Source of the DNA: Epibacterium sp. Ofav1-8
GTDB lineage: Bacteria > Pseudomonadota > Alphaproteobacteria > Rhodobacterales > Rhodobacteraceae
Assembly (NCBI RefSeq): GCF_022348185.1
Contig: NZ_JAKRFD010000005.1
Span: forward strand, 124,001-188,000
DNA length: 64,000 nt
Direction: 5' to 3'
Positions 26,837 to 34,576 of the stretch are shown here, one piece after another. Under the pieces are notes generated by a model, which was given only the letters and a program-made list of their open reading frames with translations, was not told the DNA's origin and did no database searches. A program made the translations under genes and the position numbers. How positions within the stretch are numbered: position 1 is the first letter of the stretch; the number at the start of each line of letters is the position of its first letter.

Positions 26837-27940
26837 ATGTCCATGAACTCTTTCGGCCACCTCTTCCGTGTCACCACCTGGGGCGAAAGCCACGGGCCTG
26901 CTCTCGGGGCGACCGTCGATGGCTGTCCGCCGAATGTCCCGCTGAACCCGGACCTGCTGCAACAGTGGCTGGACAAGCGCCGCCCCGGCCAGAACAAGAA
27001 CACCACCCAGCGCAACGAGCCGGACGCGGTAAAGATCCTGTCGGGCGTGTTCGAGGGCCACTCCACCGGCACGCCGATCCAACTGATGATCGAGAACACC
27101 GATCAGCGGTCAAAGGACTATGGCGAGATCGCGCAAACCTTCCGCCCCGGCCATGCGGACATCACGTATTTCCAGAAATACGGCAACCGTGACTATCGCG
27201 GCGGCGGGCGGTCCTCGGCCCGCGAAACCGCGGCGCGGGTGGCCGCGGGCGGGGTTGCACGCGAAGCGATCAACGCACTGGTGCCCGGCCTTCAGATCAA
27301 GGGCTACATGACCCGGATGGGCGAGATGGAGATCGACCGCAGCCGGTTTGACTGGGCAGCGATCGACCAGAATGATTTCTGGATTCCGGATGCCGGCGCT
27401 GTCCAGGACTGGGAAGACTACCTGCAAGCGCTGCGCAAGGATCATGACTCGGTCGGCGCCGTGGTCGAGGTGGTGGCACGCGGGGTGCCCGCCGGTATAG
27501 GTGCGCCGATCTATGGCAAGCTCGACACCGACCTCGCCGCCGCGATGATGTCGATCAATGCCGTGAAGGGCGTGGAGATCGGCGAGGGCATGCATGCCGC
27601 CCACCTGAAAGGGTCGGAGAACGCCGACGAGATCTTCATGGGCAATGACGGCCAGCCGGTCTATTCCTCCAACCACGCCGGCGGCATCCTTGGCGGCATT
27701 TCCACCGGTCAGGACGTCGTGGTACGGTTCGCGGTCAAACCGACTTCCTCGATCCTGACGCCGCGCCAGTCGATCCGCAAGGACGGCACCGCCACCGAAG
27801 TCATCACCAAGGGCCGCCACGACCCCTGCGTCGGCATTCGTGCCGTGCCCGTGGCCGAGGCAATGATGGCCTGCGTCATCCTGGATCACCTGTTGCTGCA
27901 TCGCGGCCAGATCGGCGAGAATCAGGGCCGGATCGGATAA
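26837..27940 (+). CDS. aroC: Chorismate synthase
   Basis: A 367-residue AroC, the last shikimate-pathway enzyme, converting 5-enolpyruvylshikimate 3-phosphate to chorismate with reduced FMN. The N-terminus has [19 protein letters not shown] with the catalytic His. [14 protein letters not shown] and [17 protein letters not shown] are the FMN/phosphate-binding signature blocks, and [18 protein letters not shown] is near the C-terminus. AAGGAGA lies 8 bases before the ATG. Length is standard. Confidence 0.98.
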   Translation: MSMNSFGHLFRVTTWGESHGPALGATVDGCPPNVPLNPDLLQQWLDKRRPGQNKNTTQRNEPDAVKILSGVFEGHSTGTPIQLMIENTDQRSKDYGEIAQTFRPGHADITYFQKYGNRDYRGGGRSSARETAARVAAGGVAREAINALVPGLQIKGYMTRMGEMEIDRSRFDWAAIDQNDFWIPDAGAVQDWEDYLQALRKDHDSVGAVVEVVARGVPAGIGAPIYGKLDTDLAAAMMSINAVKGVEIGEGMHAAHLKGSENADEIFMGNDGQPVYSSNHAGGILGGISTGQDVVVRFAVKPTSSILTPRQSIRKDGTATEVITKGRHDPCVGIRAVPVAEAMMACVILDHLLLHRGQIGENQGRIG

Positions 27941-27949
27941 CCCAGGCCC

Positions 27950-28894
27950 ATGGTCGCCATTCTCGGGATTACATTTCCGATCTACGCGGCCCTCGGGTTG
28001 GGGTACCTGTTTGTCTGGAAAGGCATCTTTTCCAGCCACGACATCAAGAGCCTCGGCGCTTATGTCTTCAACCTGGCGCTGCCGGGGCTGATCTTCACCA
28101 CCATCGCCAGCCGCGACCCGGTCGAAGTGTTCCAGGCCGCCTATGTGCTGCCCTATCTGATTGGCGGCGTACTGAATATTGCGGTCGCCTATCTGCTGTT
28201 CTCGCTACGCGGGTTTGATCCGATGCGGCGGGCGGTGGGCGTCATGGGTTCGACCTGTCCCAACAACGGATTTGTCGGCTATCCGGTGATGCTGCTGGCA
28301 TTCCCTGACATTGCGGGCATCGTCCTGACACTGAACCTGGTGATCGAGACGCTGATCCTGATCCCGATCTGCCTGATGCTGATGGAGGCGGCCGACGCCG
28401 ACCGTTCCGTCCCGCTTGGGCCGCGCCTGTGGCGGATCGTCTGGAACGTGGCGAAGATGCCGACAATGATGGCCCTTGTCGCGGGGCTTCTGGTCGCGCT
28501 CCTCCATGTGCCGATCCCGGCGCCGTTTTTTCGCTTTACCGATATGCTCGCGGCCTCTGCCGGGGCGGTGTCGCTGATCGTGATCGGCGGGTCGCTAGCC
28601 GGGCTGCCTCTGCGCGGCAACAAGAGCCTCGCAGCCCAGGCGACACTGGGCAAGCTGGTGATTCATCCCGCCATTGTCGCAGTGGTAGCGGCGATCTGCG
28701 TCGCGGCGGGTCTGCTGGAGATTTCACCCGAGATCCGCGCCGCGCTCATCCTGTCGGCGGCGATGCCGATGTTTGCCACCTATACGATCTTTGCTCAGGC
28801 CAAGGGGCATGAAGGCGCGGCGAGCCTCGCGTCGCTCGCCGCGACCGTTCTTGCCTATGTCACCTTGAACGGTCTGTTGTGGGTGCTGACCTGA
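27950..28894 (+). CDS. AEC-family membrane transporter (auxin-efflux-carrier type)
   Basis: A 314-residue protein with about ten hydrophobic helices. The N-terminus ITFPIYAALGLGYLFVWKG and the central MGSTCPNNGFVGYPVML with Asn-Asn-Gly and Pro are typical of bacterial AEC transporters (MdcF/YfdV-like), which export or import carboxylates and related anions. It starts 9 bases after aroC and probably shares its transcript. The substrate cannot be predicted. Confidence 0.88.
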   Translation: MVAILGITFPIYAALGLGYLFVWKGIFSSHDIKSLGAYVFNLALPGLIFTTIASRDPVEVFQAAYVLPYLIGGVLNIAVAYLLFSLRGFDPMRRAVGVMGSTCPNNGFVGYPVMLLAFPDIAGIVLTLNLVIETLILIPICLMLMEAADADRSVPLGPRLWRIVWNVAKMPTMMALVAGLLVALLHVPIPAPFFRFTDMLAASAGAVSLIVIGGSLAGLPLRGNKSLAAQATLGKLVIHPAIVAVVAAICVAAGLLEISPEIRAALILSAAMPMFATYTIFAQAKGHEGAASLASLAATVLAYVTLNGLLWVLT

Positions 28895-28951
28895 TCCCGG
28901 CGGGTATCCGCGCCTGCGATCCCGACCAAAGGCGCCAGATCCCAAAACGCC

Positions 28952-29368
28952 CTAGCTGTGCTCTCCAAGGCATTGGCTGTGATCGCCCAGCGCCGTCAGC
29001 ACCTGACAGGTGCCACCCGATCCCCCTTCGCACAGCTGGGTGATCCGCTCCAGTTCCGCCTCCAGTTGTTGCAGCCGGGCAATGCGGGCGCGCACCTTTT
29101 CAAGCTGGGCCCGGGCGATGTCATCCGCGGCATGACAATCGCGCCCCAGCTCGCCGTTGAGCCCCATCAACTCCTTGATTTCCTCCAGCCCAAACCCGAG
29201 ATCGCGCGCGTGCTTGATAAAACCAAGCCGCTCCAGACCGGCCTGATCATAGCGCCGCTGGTTGCCCGCATTGCGCGTGGCGGGGTCGATGAGGCCGATC
29301 TCCTCATAATAGCGGATGGTCGGAACCTTCACGCCGGTCGCCTTGGACAATGCGCCGATGGAATACAT
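28952..29368 (-). CDS. MerR-family metal-responsive regulator (ZntR/CadR/PbrR-like)
   Basis: A 138-residue MerR regulator. The N-terminal winged helix-turn-helix is SIGALSKATGVKVPTIRYYE, followed by the dimerisation coiled coil. Metal-ligand candidates are Cys78 (GRDC), Cys113 (QLC), Cys121 and Cys133, a pattern close to ZntR/CadR divalent-metal sensors rather than CueR. It is divergent from a cation-efflux gene, and a promoter with a MerR-type 19-bp spacer lies between. It probably activates that gene in response to Zn, Cd or Pb. Confidence 0.9.
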   Translation of the reverse strand: MYSIGALSKATGVKVPTIRYYEEIGLIDPATRNAGNQRRYDQAGLERLGFIKHARDLGFGLEEIKELMGLNGELGRDCHAADDIARAQLEKVRARIARLQQLEAELERITQLCEGGSGGTCQVLTALGDHSQCLGEHS

Positions 29369-29380
29369 CGCAATCCCCTC

Positions 29381-29411
29381 TTGAACCTCTAGTGACTAGA
29401 GCACCTAGGTT
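29381..29411 (+). promoter_or_regulatory. MerR-type promoter and operator for the cation transporter
   Basis: A -35 TTGAAC (29381-29386) and a -10-like TAGGTT (29406-29411) are separated by 19 bases, the long spacer diagnostic for MerR-activated promoters. The spacer holds the perfect dyad CTCTAG-TGA-CTAGAG (29387-29401). It drives the plus-strand transporter. Confidence 0.8.
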
Positions 29412-29454
29412 GATCCCGAATCGAGACCAAGGACAAGAGCAAAGGACCTGACTG

Positions 29455-30135
29455 ATGGCAGGATGCTGCAACCATGACGCCCAGTTCGACGGGGTATCCA
29501 AACAATATAAACGCCGCCTGTGGATGGTGATTGCCATCAATGCGGTGATGTTCGTTGTCGAGATGAGCGCCGGCGAAGCCGCCGGCAGCCAAGCGCTTAA
29601 GGCTGACGCGCTGGACTTTCTTGGCGACGCGCTGACCTACGGGATTTCGCTGGCGGTCATCGGTGCCAGCCTGCGCACCCGGTCTCTGGCAGCGATCGGC
29701 AAGGGTGTCAGCCTTCTGGTCATGGGGATCTGGGTGTTCGGCTCCACCCTGTGGCAGGTATTTGTCGCCGGCGTCCCCGAGGCCCAGGTGATGGGGGCCA
29801 TTGGCTTTCTCGCGCTTGCCGCAAATCTCCTGTCGGTGGCGCTGCTGGCCGCCTACAAGGATGGCGACGCCAACGTGCGGTCGGTCTGGCTGTGTTCGCG
29901 CAACGACGCCATCGGCAACCTGGCGGTGATGATCGCGGCGCTTGGGGTCTGGGGCACGGCCACCGGCTGGCCGGATCTGATCGTCGCCGGCATCATGGCG
30001 GGCCTCTTCCTCAGCTCCGCGTTCCAGATTCTGCGTCAGGCGCTGGCTGAATGGCAGCAGGGCAAGGCGCCGACCCCGCGGTCTACCTGTGATCACAGCC
30101 ACGACAGCACCAAAGCACACGAACACGCCCACTGA
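29455..30135 (+). CDS. Cation diffusion facilitator-type metal transporter
   Basis: A 226-residue membrane protein with five or six hydrophobic helices. NAVMFVVEMSAGEAAGSQALKADALDFLGDA resembles the CDF helix 1-2 region with conserved Asp residues (HxxxD-type metal site replaced by Asp-x-x-x-Asp). CSRNDAIGNLAVMIAA is the second metal-site helix. The N-terminus (MAGCCNHD) and the C-terminus (CDHSH, AHEHAH) are rich in Cys and His. It lacks the C-terminal cytoplasmic domain of full CDF proteins. Divergent from a MerR gene, it is likely a Zn/Cd/Pb exporter. Confidence 0.87.
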   Translation: MAGCCNHDAQFDGVSKQYKRRLWMVIAINAVMFVVEMSAGEAAGSQALKADALDFLGDALTYGISLAVIGASLRTRSLAAIGKGVSLLVMGIWVFGSTLWQVFVAGVPEAQVMGAIGFLALAANLLSVALLAAYKDGDANVRSVWLCSRNDAIGNLAVMIAALGVWGTATGWPDLIVAGIMAGLFLSSAFQILRQALAEWQQGKAPTPRSTCDHSHDSTKAHEHAH

Positions 30136-30222
30136 GCGCTTCGCAGCTGTCGCGGTCTAAATAATGTACCAGTCTCCCCTCGCGCGCTTGCCATTCACCT
30201 GCGGAGCGCGCAGGGTCCGCGC

Positions 30223-31164
30223 ATGGCAAAAAGCTTAACATCGCATCGACCTGTGCTGGCCATCACGCTGAAGGTGACCGCCATCGGCCTGTTTACGATC
30301 ATGTCCGGCCTGATCAAGGAAATCACGCAGGTTGTGCCCACCGGGCAGGCGGTGTTCTTTCGCTCGTTCTTCGTGTTGCCGGTGATCCTGGTCTGGCTTG
30401 CTCTGCGCGGTGATCTGCCACGGGGGCTGCGCACCCAAAGCCCGATGCTGCATTTCTGGCGCGGCCTCGTGGGCACCTCGGCAATGGGATTGAACTTCGC
30501 CGCACTGGCGATTCTGCCCCTGCCGGAGGTCACCGCGCTCGGCTATGCCACGCCGATCTTCACGCTGATTCTCGCCGCACTCCTGCTTGGAGAACGCATT
30601 CGCATCATCCGGATCAGCGCTGTGGTGATCGGACTTGTCGGCGTGCTGATCATGCTATCGCCACGTCTGAATGGGTCCGAAGCCTTTCAGGACACGGCCT
30701 TTATCGGGGCAATACTGGTGCTGACAGCAGCGGCGTTGCGGGGGTTTGTGCAGATCCACATCCGGAAAATGGTGCAGAGCGAGGATACCGCCGCGATTGT
30801 CTTCTACTTCTCCGTCACCGCATCCCTGCTGTCGCTGCTGACCTTGCCGTTTGGTTGGGTCATGCCCGATAGGCCCCTGTTGCTGCTGCTGGTCAGTACC
30901 GGTTTCATCGGAGCGATCGCGCAGCTGCTCATCACCTCGTCCTACCGGTTTGCCCCGGCGTCGCTACTGGCGCCTTATGACTACGTGTCGATGCTATTTG
31001 CGCTGGTCATCGGCTATGTATGGTTTTCGGAATGGCCCTCGCTGGTGATGCTGGCGGGGGCGGCGCTGGTGATAGTGGCCAATGGCATCGTGATCTGGCG
31101 CGAGAGCCGTCTGGGACTGGACCGTGGCAAGGCCAAGCCGCTGACCGACCCCAAGGGCGGCTAG
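30223..31164 (+). CDS. DMT-family transporter (EamA type)
   Basis: A 313-residue protein with ten hydrophobic helices in two EamA repeats. ALGYATPIFTLILAALLLGERIRIIR ends the first repeat, and LLAPYDYVSMLFALVIGYVWFSEWP the second, both with the family's Pro/Tyr and final Glu. Members export amino acids and other metabolites. The neighbours do not indicate a substrate. Confidence 0.9.
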   Translation: MAKSLTSHRPVLAITLKVTAIGLFTIMSGLIKEITQVVPTGQAVFFRSFFVLPVILVWLALRGDLPRGLRTQSPMLHFWRGLVGTSAMGLNFAALAILPLPEVTALGYATPIFTLILAALLLGERIRIIRISAVVIGLVGVLIMLSPRLNGSEAFQDTAFIGAILVLTAAALRGFVQIHIRKMVQSEDTAAIVFYFSVTASLLSLLTLPFGWVMPDRPLLLLLVSTGFIGAIAQLLITSSYRFAPASLLAPYDYVSMLFALVIGYVWFSEWPSLVMLAGAALVIVANGIVIWRESRLGLDRGKAKPLTDPKGG

Positions 31165-31170
31165 GGCGCG

Positions 31171-31602
31171 CTAGCCCCGTTCCAGCTTGTCGCGCAACAG
31201 ATGCAGCCGGTCCCGCAACGCGGTCAGCTCTTCGATGTCCCCGCCCATTGCGTCCAGCACGCAGGCGGTCAGTTCACCCGCCTTTTGCTCCAAGGCGCGC
31301 CCCTTGTCGGTGAGCGCCACGATCAGGCTGCGCTCATCGTCCGGATTGCGCTGTCGGGTCAGCAACTCTACCGCCTCCATCCGTTTGAGGAGCGGGGTCA
31401 GCGTGTTGGTATCCAGCTGCAATTCACGCCCCAACTCGTTGACCTTGCGCCTGTCCCTGTTCCAGAGCGCGACCAGCACTAGATACTGAGGGTAAGTCAG
31501 CCCCAGAGGGGCCAGCAAGGGGCGATAGAGGCGCGAGATCGCATGGTTCACCGAATATACGGAGAAGCACAAAAGCTCGTCGATTTTCAATGGTCGATCC
31601 AT
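31171..31602 (-). CDS. ohrR: Organic hydroperoxide sensor OhrR (MarR family)
   Basis: A 143-residue MarR regulator of the OhrR subgroup. The reactive cysteine is Cys12 in ELLCFSVYS, the position oxidised by organic peroxides. The wing region carries LTRQRNPDDERSLIVALT. It is divergent from ohr, and an inverted repeat overlaps the ohr -10 region. When Cys12 is oxidised, repression of ohr should be lifted. Confidence 0.93.
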   Translation of the reverse strand: MDRPLKIDELLCFSVYSVNHAISRLYRPLLAPLGLTYPQYLVLVALWNRDRRKVNELGRELQLDTNTLTPLLKRMEAVELLTRQRNPDDERSLIVALTDKGRALEQKAGELTACVLDAMGGDIEELTALRDRLHLLRDKLERG

Positions 31603-31668
31603 CCAAAGACGTTAGATCTTGCACGATATGATCGCAAGCGGTTGACATCAGGCGTCGCGCGCCCAAGA

Positions 31669-31688
31669 TATATCGCACACGATATAAT
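31669..31688 (+). promoter_or_regulatory. OhrR operator overlapping the ohr -10 box
   Basis: TATATCG-CACA-CGATATA (31669-31686) is an inverted repeat overlapping TATAAT at 31683-31688. CACGAT-type half sites recur at 31622-31628 and 31693-31698. A site covering the -10 element fits repression of ohr by OhrR. Confidence 0.65.
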
Positions 31689-31712
31689 CGTACACGATTA
31701 AAGGAGTCGCAC

Positions 31713-32150
31713 ATGTCCGTTTCCCCCGTTTCCCCCGTTTACACCGCCCATGGGTCCGCCACCGGAGGTCGGGATGGTCAGGCCAAAGTGGCCGGCACCG
31801 ACCTGGTTCTTGACCTCGCCCCGCCAACCGAAATGGGTGGCGATGGCAAAGGCTACAATCCGGAGCAACTCTTCGCCGCGGGCTATTCCGCCTGCTACAT
31901 CGGCGCGATGAAATTCGCGACCACGCAAGATGATAGCCTGCCGAAAGTTCCCGACAGCGTCGAAGTCGAAACCGCGGTCGGAATCGGCCCGCGCGAGGCG
32001 GGGGGTTTTGGCCTCAAGGTGCACCTGAAAATCACGCTCCCGGGCGTTGACAAGGACGCCGCCGAGCGCCTGACCGAAGCGGGACACAAAATCTGCCCCT
32101 ACTCCAATTCTGTCCGGGGCAACGTCGACGTCACCACAGAAATCGCGTGA
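31713..32150 (+). CDS. ohr: Organic hydroperoxide resistance protein Ohr
   Basis: A 145-residue OsmC/Ohr-family thiol peroxidase that reduces organic hydroperoxides. The catalytic cysteines are Cys61 in AAGYSACY and Cys128 in ICPYSNSVRGN, both in family motifs. The usual YNPEQLFAAGY block is intact. The ribosome-binding site is AAAGGAG. Divergent from ohrR. Confidence 0.96.
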   Translation: MSVSPVSPVYTAHGSATGGRDGQAKVAGTDLVLDLAPPTEMGGDGKGYNPEQLFAAGYSACYIGAMKFATTQDDSLPKVPDSVEVETAVGIGPREAGGFGLKVHLKITLPGVDKDAAERLTEAGHKICPYSNSVRGNVDVTTEIA

Positions 32151-32190
32151 TCCAGCGGAGCGCCTGCGGCGCACAGGTTTGATCAGGGAT

Positions 32191-32240
32191 GCGAGGCGCT
32201 GCCTCGCGCTCCGAGATATTTGAGAAAAGCTGAAGAGGCG
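32191..32240. repeat. Possible dispersed roseobacter intergenic repeat with hairpin
   Basis: GCGAGGC-GCT-GCCTCGC is a perfect 7-bp stem, followed by GCTCCGAGATATTTGAGAAA and AGCTGAAGAG. From memory, similar hairpin-plus-tail sequences recur after genes in Rhodobacteraceae genomes. Only one copy is seen here, so the repeat status is unproven. Confidence 0.4.
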
Positions 32241-32276
32241 ACAGGTGGCCAACGGCACCGAAGGTGCTCATACAGA

Positions 32277-32306
32277 AAAAGCGCGGGGCGTATGTCCCGC
32301 GCTTTT
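32277..32306 (-). terminator. Bidirectional terminator between ohr and ilvE
   Basis: AAAAGCGCGGG / CCCGCGCTTTT is an 11-bp stem with an 8-base loop, with T-runs on both strands. It lies 24 bases past the ilvE stop. Confidence 0.88.
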
Positions 32307-32329
32307 GCATTTTAGTAGCCAGAATTGTG

Positions 32330-33196
32330 TCAGCTGCGAACCAGGGCTTCGTAGTCCTCGGCAATCTCGCGGGTCATCTGGCCGACTTCGAATGTATAGG
32401 GGCCGATCTCGCCTACGGGCGTGACCTCGGCGGCGGTACCGGTCAACCAGCACTGTTCAAACCCGTCCATCTCTTCCGGCATGATGTGGCGCTCATGCAC
32501 GGTAATGCCCTTGTCCTTCAACATTTGAATCACCGTTTGCCGGGTGATGCCGTTGAGGAAGCAATCCGGTTTCGGCGTATGTACCTCGCCATCTTTGACG
32601 AAGAAGATATTCGCACCGGTCGCCTCGGCAACATAGCCGCGGTAGTCCATGAACAGCGCGTCAGAGCAGCCCTTGGCCTCCGCCTTGTGCTTGGAGATCG
32701 TACAGATCATGTAGAGGCCCGCCGCCTTGGCATGCACCGGGATGGTTTCAGGCGAGGGGCGTTTGAATTCCGCGATGTCGAGCTTTGCGCCCTGCATCTT
32801 GGCATCGCCGTAATAGGCACCCCAGCCCCAGACGGCGACCGCCATCCGCACCGGGTTCTTTGCCGAGGCAACGCCCATATCCTCGCCCGACCCACGCCAG
32901 ACCACCGCGCGGACATAGGCGTCCTTCAGGCCGGAGGCTTTCAGGGTCTCTTCCTTGGCCGTCTCAATGTCATCCACCGAGTAGGGCATCGGCATGTCGA
33001 GCGCCTCGGCAGAGGCGATCAGACGTTCGGAATGGGCGCGGCTCTTGAAGATCTTGCCGTTATAGGCACGTTCGCCTTCAAACACAGAAGAGGCGTAATG
33101 CATTGCATGCGTCAGGATGTGGACCTTGGCATCGCGCCAGTTCACCAGTTCGCCATCCATCCAGATCAGACCGTCGCGGTCATCATATCCAGCCAT
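32330..33196 (-). CDS. ilvE: Branched-chain amino acid aminotransferase
   Basis: A 288-residue fold-type IV PLP aminotransferase that interconverts valine, leucine and isoleucine with their 2-oxo acids. The PLP lysine is Lys157 in VHAKAAGLY. FEGERAYNG near residue 39 and EATGANIFFVKDG near 195 are family blocks. D-amino acid and 4-amino-4-deoxychorismate enzymes share the fold, but the length and the FEGERAYNG segment fit IlvE. A 12-bp palindrome TGTTGCGCAACA lies 36-47 bases upstream. Confidence 0.93.
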   Translation of the reverse strand: MAGYDDRDGLIWMDGELVNWRDAKVHILTHAMHYASSVFEGERAYNGKIFKSRAHSERLIASAEALDMPMPYSVDDIETAKEETLKASGLKDAYVRAVVWRGSGEDMGVASAKNPVRMAVAVWGWGAYYGDAKMQGAKLDIAEFKRPSPETIPVHAKAAGLYMICTISKHKAEAKGCSDALFMDYRGYVAEATGANIFFVKDGEVHTPKPDCFLNGITRQTVIQMLKDKGITVHERHIMPEEMDGFEQCWLTGTAAEVTPVGEIGPYTFEVGQMTREIAEDYEALVRS

Positions 33197-33231
33197 TCCG
33201 CATTCCTTTTCAGCGCCGTGTCATTTTCGGT

Positions 33232-33243
33232 TGTTGCGCAACA
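33232..33243. promoter_or_regulatory. 12-bp palindrome upstream of ilvE
   Basis: TGTTGCGCAACA is a perfect palindrome in the ilvE-petP divergent region, 36-47 bases before the ilvE start. A second dyad, GTGAA-TTCA-TTCAC, follows at 33248-33261. They are possible operators, with the regulator unknown. Confidence 0.35.
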
Positions 33244-33306
33244 TGACGTGAATTCATTCACATAATTGCGCCAAACCCGCAACTCGATACATCTCGGGTC
33301 TTGGAA

Positions 33307-33323
33307 TGTCAATAATGCTGACA
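33307..33323. promoter_or_regulatory. Dyad upstream of petP
   Basis: TGTCA-ATAATGC-TGACA is a 5-bp-arm inverted repeat 34-50 bases before the petP ATG, a spacing common for MarR-family autoregulation. PetP binding is inferred. Confidence 0.35.
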
Positions 33324-33356
33324 TAAACTAGCGTTCAAAATAAAGGAGAGGCACAT

Positions 33357-33869
33357 ATGTCTGACGGGCGTTCCGGAGCGGGGTTTGGCGGCGAAAGCCT
33401 GCTGTTCCTGACCGATGAGCAGCTGCGCCAGGGGATCGAGGCGATGTTCTTCGCCTATCGCGGCTTTACGGCGGATCCGGATCGCATTCTTGCAGAACTG
33501 GCCTATGGGCGGGCGCATCACCGGGCCCTGCATTTCATCAATCGCTCTCCTGGCACGACGGTCAACAACCTGCTCAGTATCCTCGGAGTGACCAAGCAAT
33601 CCTTGAACCGGGTGCTGCGGGCGCTGGTCGAGGACGGGCTGGTGGACAGCCGGGTGGGCACACTCGACAAGCGCGAGCGCAATCTCTTCCTCACGGAACG
33701 CGGTCGCGACCTGGAGCAGCGCCTGTCGGATGCCCAGCGCGTCCGCATGCGTGCGGCCTACAAACAGGCCGGCCCCGAAGCGGTGCAGGGTTTTAAAAAG
33801 GTGCTGGAGGCGATGATGGATCCGGACATGCGACGCGCCTATGTCGAGTTGCGCGAGGCGCCCCAATGA
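33357..33869 (+). CDS. petP: MarR-family regulator PetP
   Basis: A 170-residue MarR protein with helix-turn-helix TTVNNLLSILGVTKQSLNRVLRAL and wing VGTLDKRERNLFLTERG. It overlaps the petR start (ATGA). This pairing matches the petP-petR operon of Rhodobacter, where the two genes are needed for expression of the bc1 complex. Here they sit 11 kb from petABC. The ribosome-binding site is AAAGGAGAG. Confidence 0.88.
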   Translation: MSDGRSGAGFGGESLLFLTDEQLRQGIEAMFFAYRGFTADPDRILAELAYGRAHHRALHFINRSPGTTVNNLLSILGVTKQSLNRVLRALVEDGLVDSRVGTLDKRERNLFLTERGRDLEQRLSDAQRVRMRAAYKQAGPEAVQGFKKVLEAMMDPDMRRAYVELREAPQ

Positions 33870-34567
33870 ACTCACCCGATGCCCATCTGCTGATCGTCGA
33901 CGATGATGAGCGTATCCGCGACCTGTTGAAGAAATTCCTGATGCGCGCGGGGTTCCTGGTGACCGCAGCGCGGGATGCCGCCCATGCCCGGCGGGTTCTG
34001 TCGGGGCTGGATTTCGACCTCATCGTGCTCGACGTGATGATGCCGGGTGAGGATGGGCTGTCCCTGACCGCTGCGCTGCGCGAAACCATGGTGACGCCGA
34101 TCCTGCTGCTGACAGCCCGCGGTGAAACCGATGATCGCATCAAGGGGCTGGAAGCCGGCGCGGATGACTACCTGCCGAAACCCTTTGAACCCAAGGAGCT
34201 GTTGCTGCGGATCAACGCGATCCTGCGGCGCATGCCCGAGAACCAGCCCGAAGACGTCACGCCCAAGTATATGCAGCTCGGGGCGATCCGGTATGACATC
34301 GAGCGGGGCGAGATGTGGCAGGGCGAAGACCTGATCCGGCTGACCTCGACCGAGAGCCAGCTGATGAAGATCTTCTCAGCCCAGCCCGGCGAACCGGTCA
34401 GCCGCGCCAAGCTGGTCGAGGACCTGGGGCGCGACCGGGGACAGGCGCAGGAGCGTGCCGTCGATGTGCAGATCACCCGCCTGCGCCGCAAGATCGAGCC
34501 CAACCCGAAACAGCCGCAATACCTGCAAACCGTGCGCGGTGCAGGCTACATGCTGGCCCCGGATTAA
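33866..34567 (+). CDS. petR: OmpR-family response regulator PetR
   Basis: A 233-residue response regulator. The acidic pocket is Asp12-Asp13-Asp14, the phosphoacceptor is Asp56 in IVLDVMMPGEDG, the switch Thr is in LLLTARG and the Lys in YLPKPFEPKEL. The C-terminal winged helix ends RRKIEPNPKQPQYLQTVRGAGYML. Translationally coupled to petP. No histidine kinase is adjacent, so the phosphate source is elsewhere or PetR acts without one. Confidence 0.92.
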   Translation: MNSPDAHLLIVDDDERIRDLLKKFLMRAGFLVTAARDAAHARRVLSGLDFDLIVLDVMMPGEDGLSLTAALRETMVTPILLLTARGETDDRIKGLEAGADDYLPKPFEPKELLLRINAILRRMPENQPEDVTPKYMQLGAIRYDIERGEMWQGEDLIRLTSTESQLMKIFSAQPGEPVSRAKLVEDLGRDRGQAQERAVDVQITRLRRKIEPNPKQPQYLQTVRGAGYMLAPD

Positions 34568-34576
34568 GTGCCCGAC

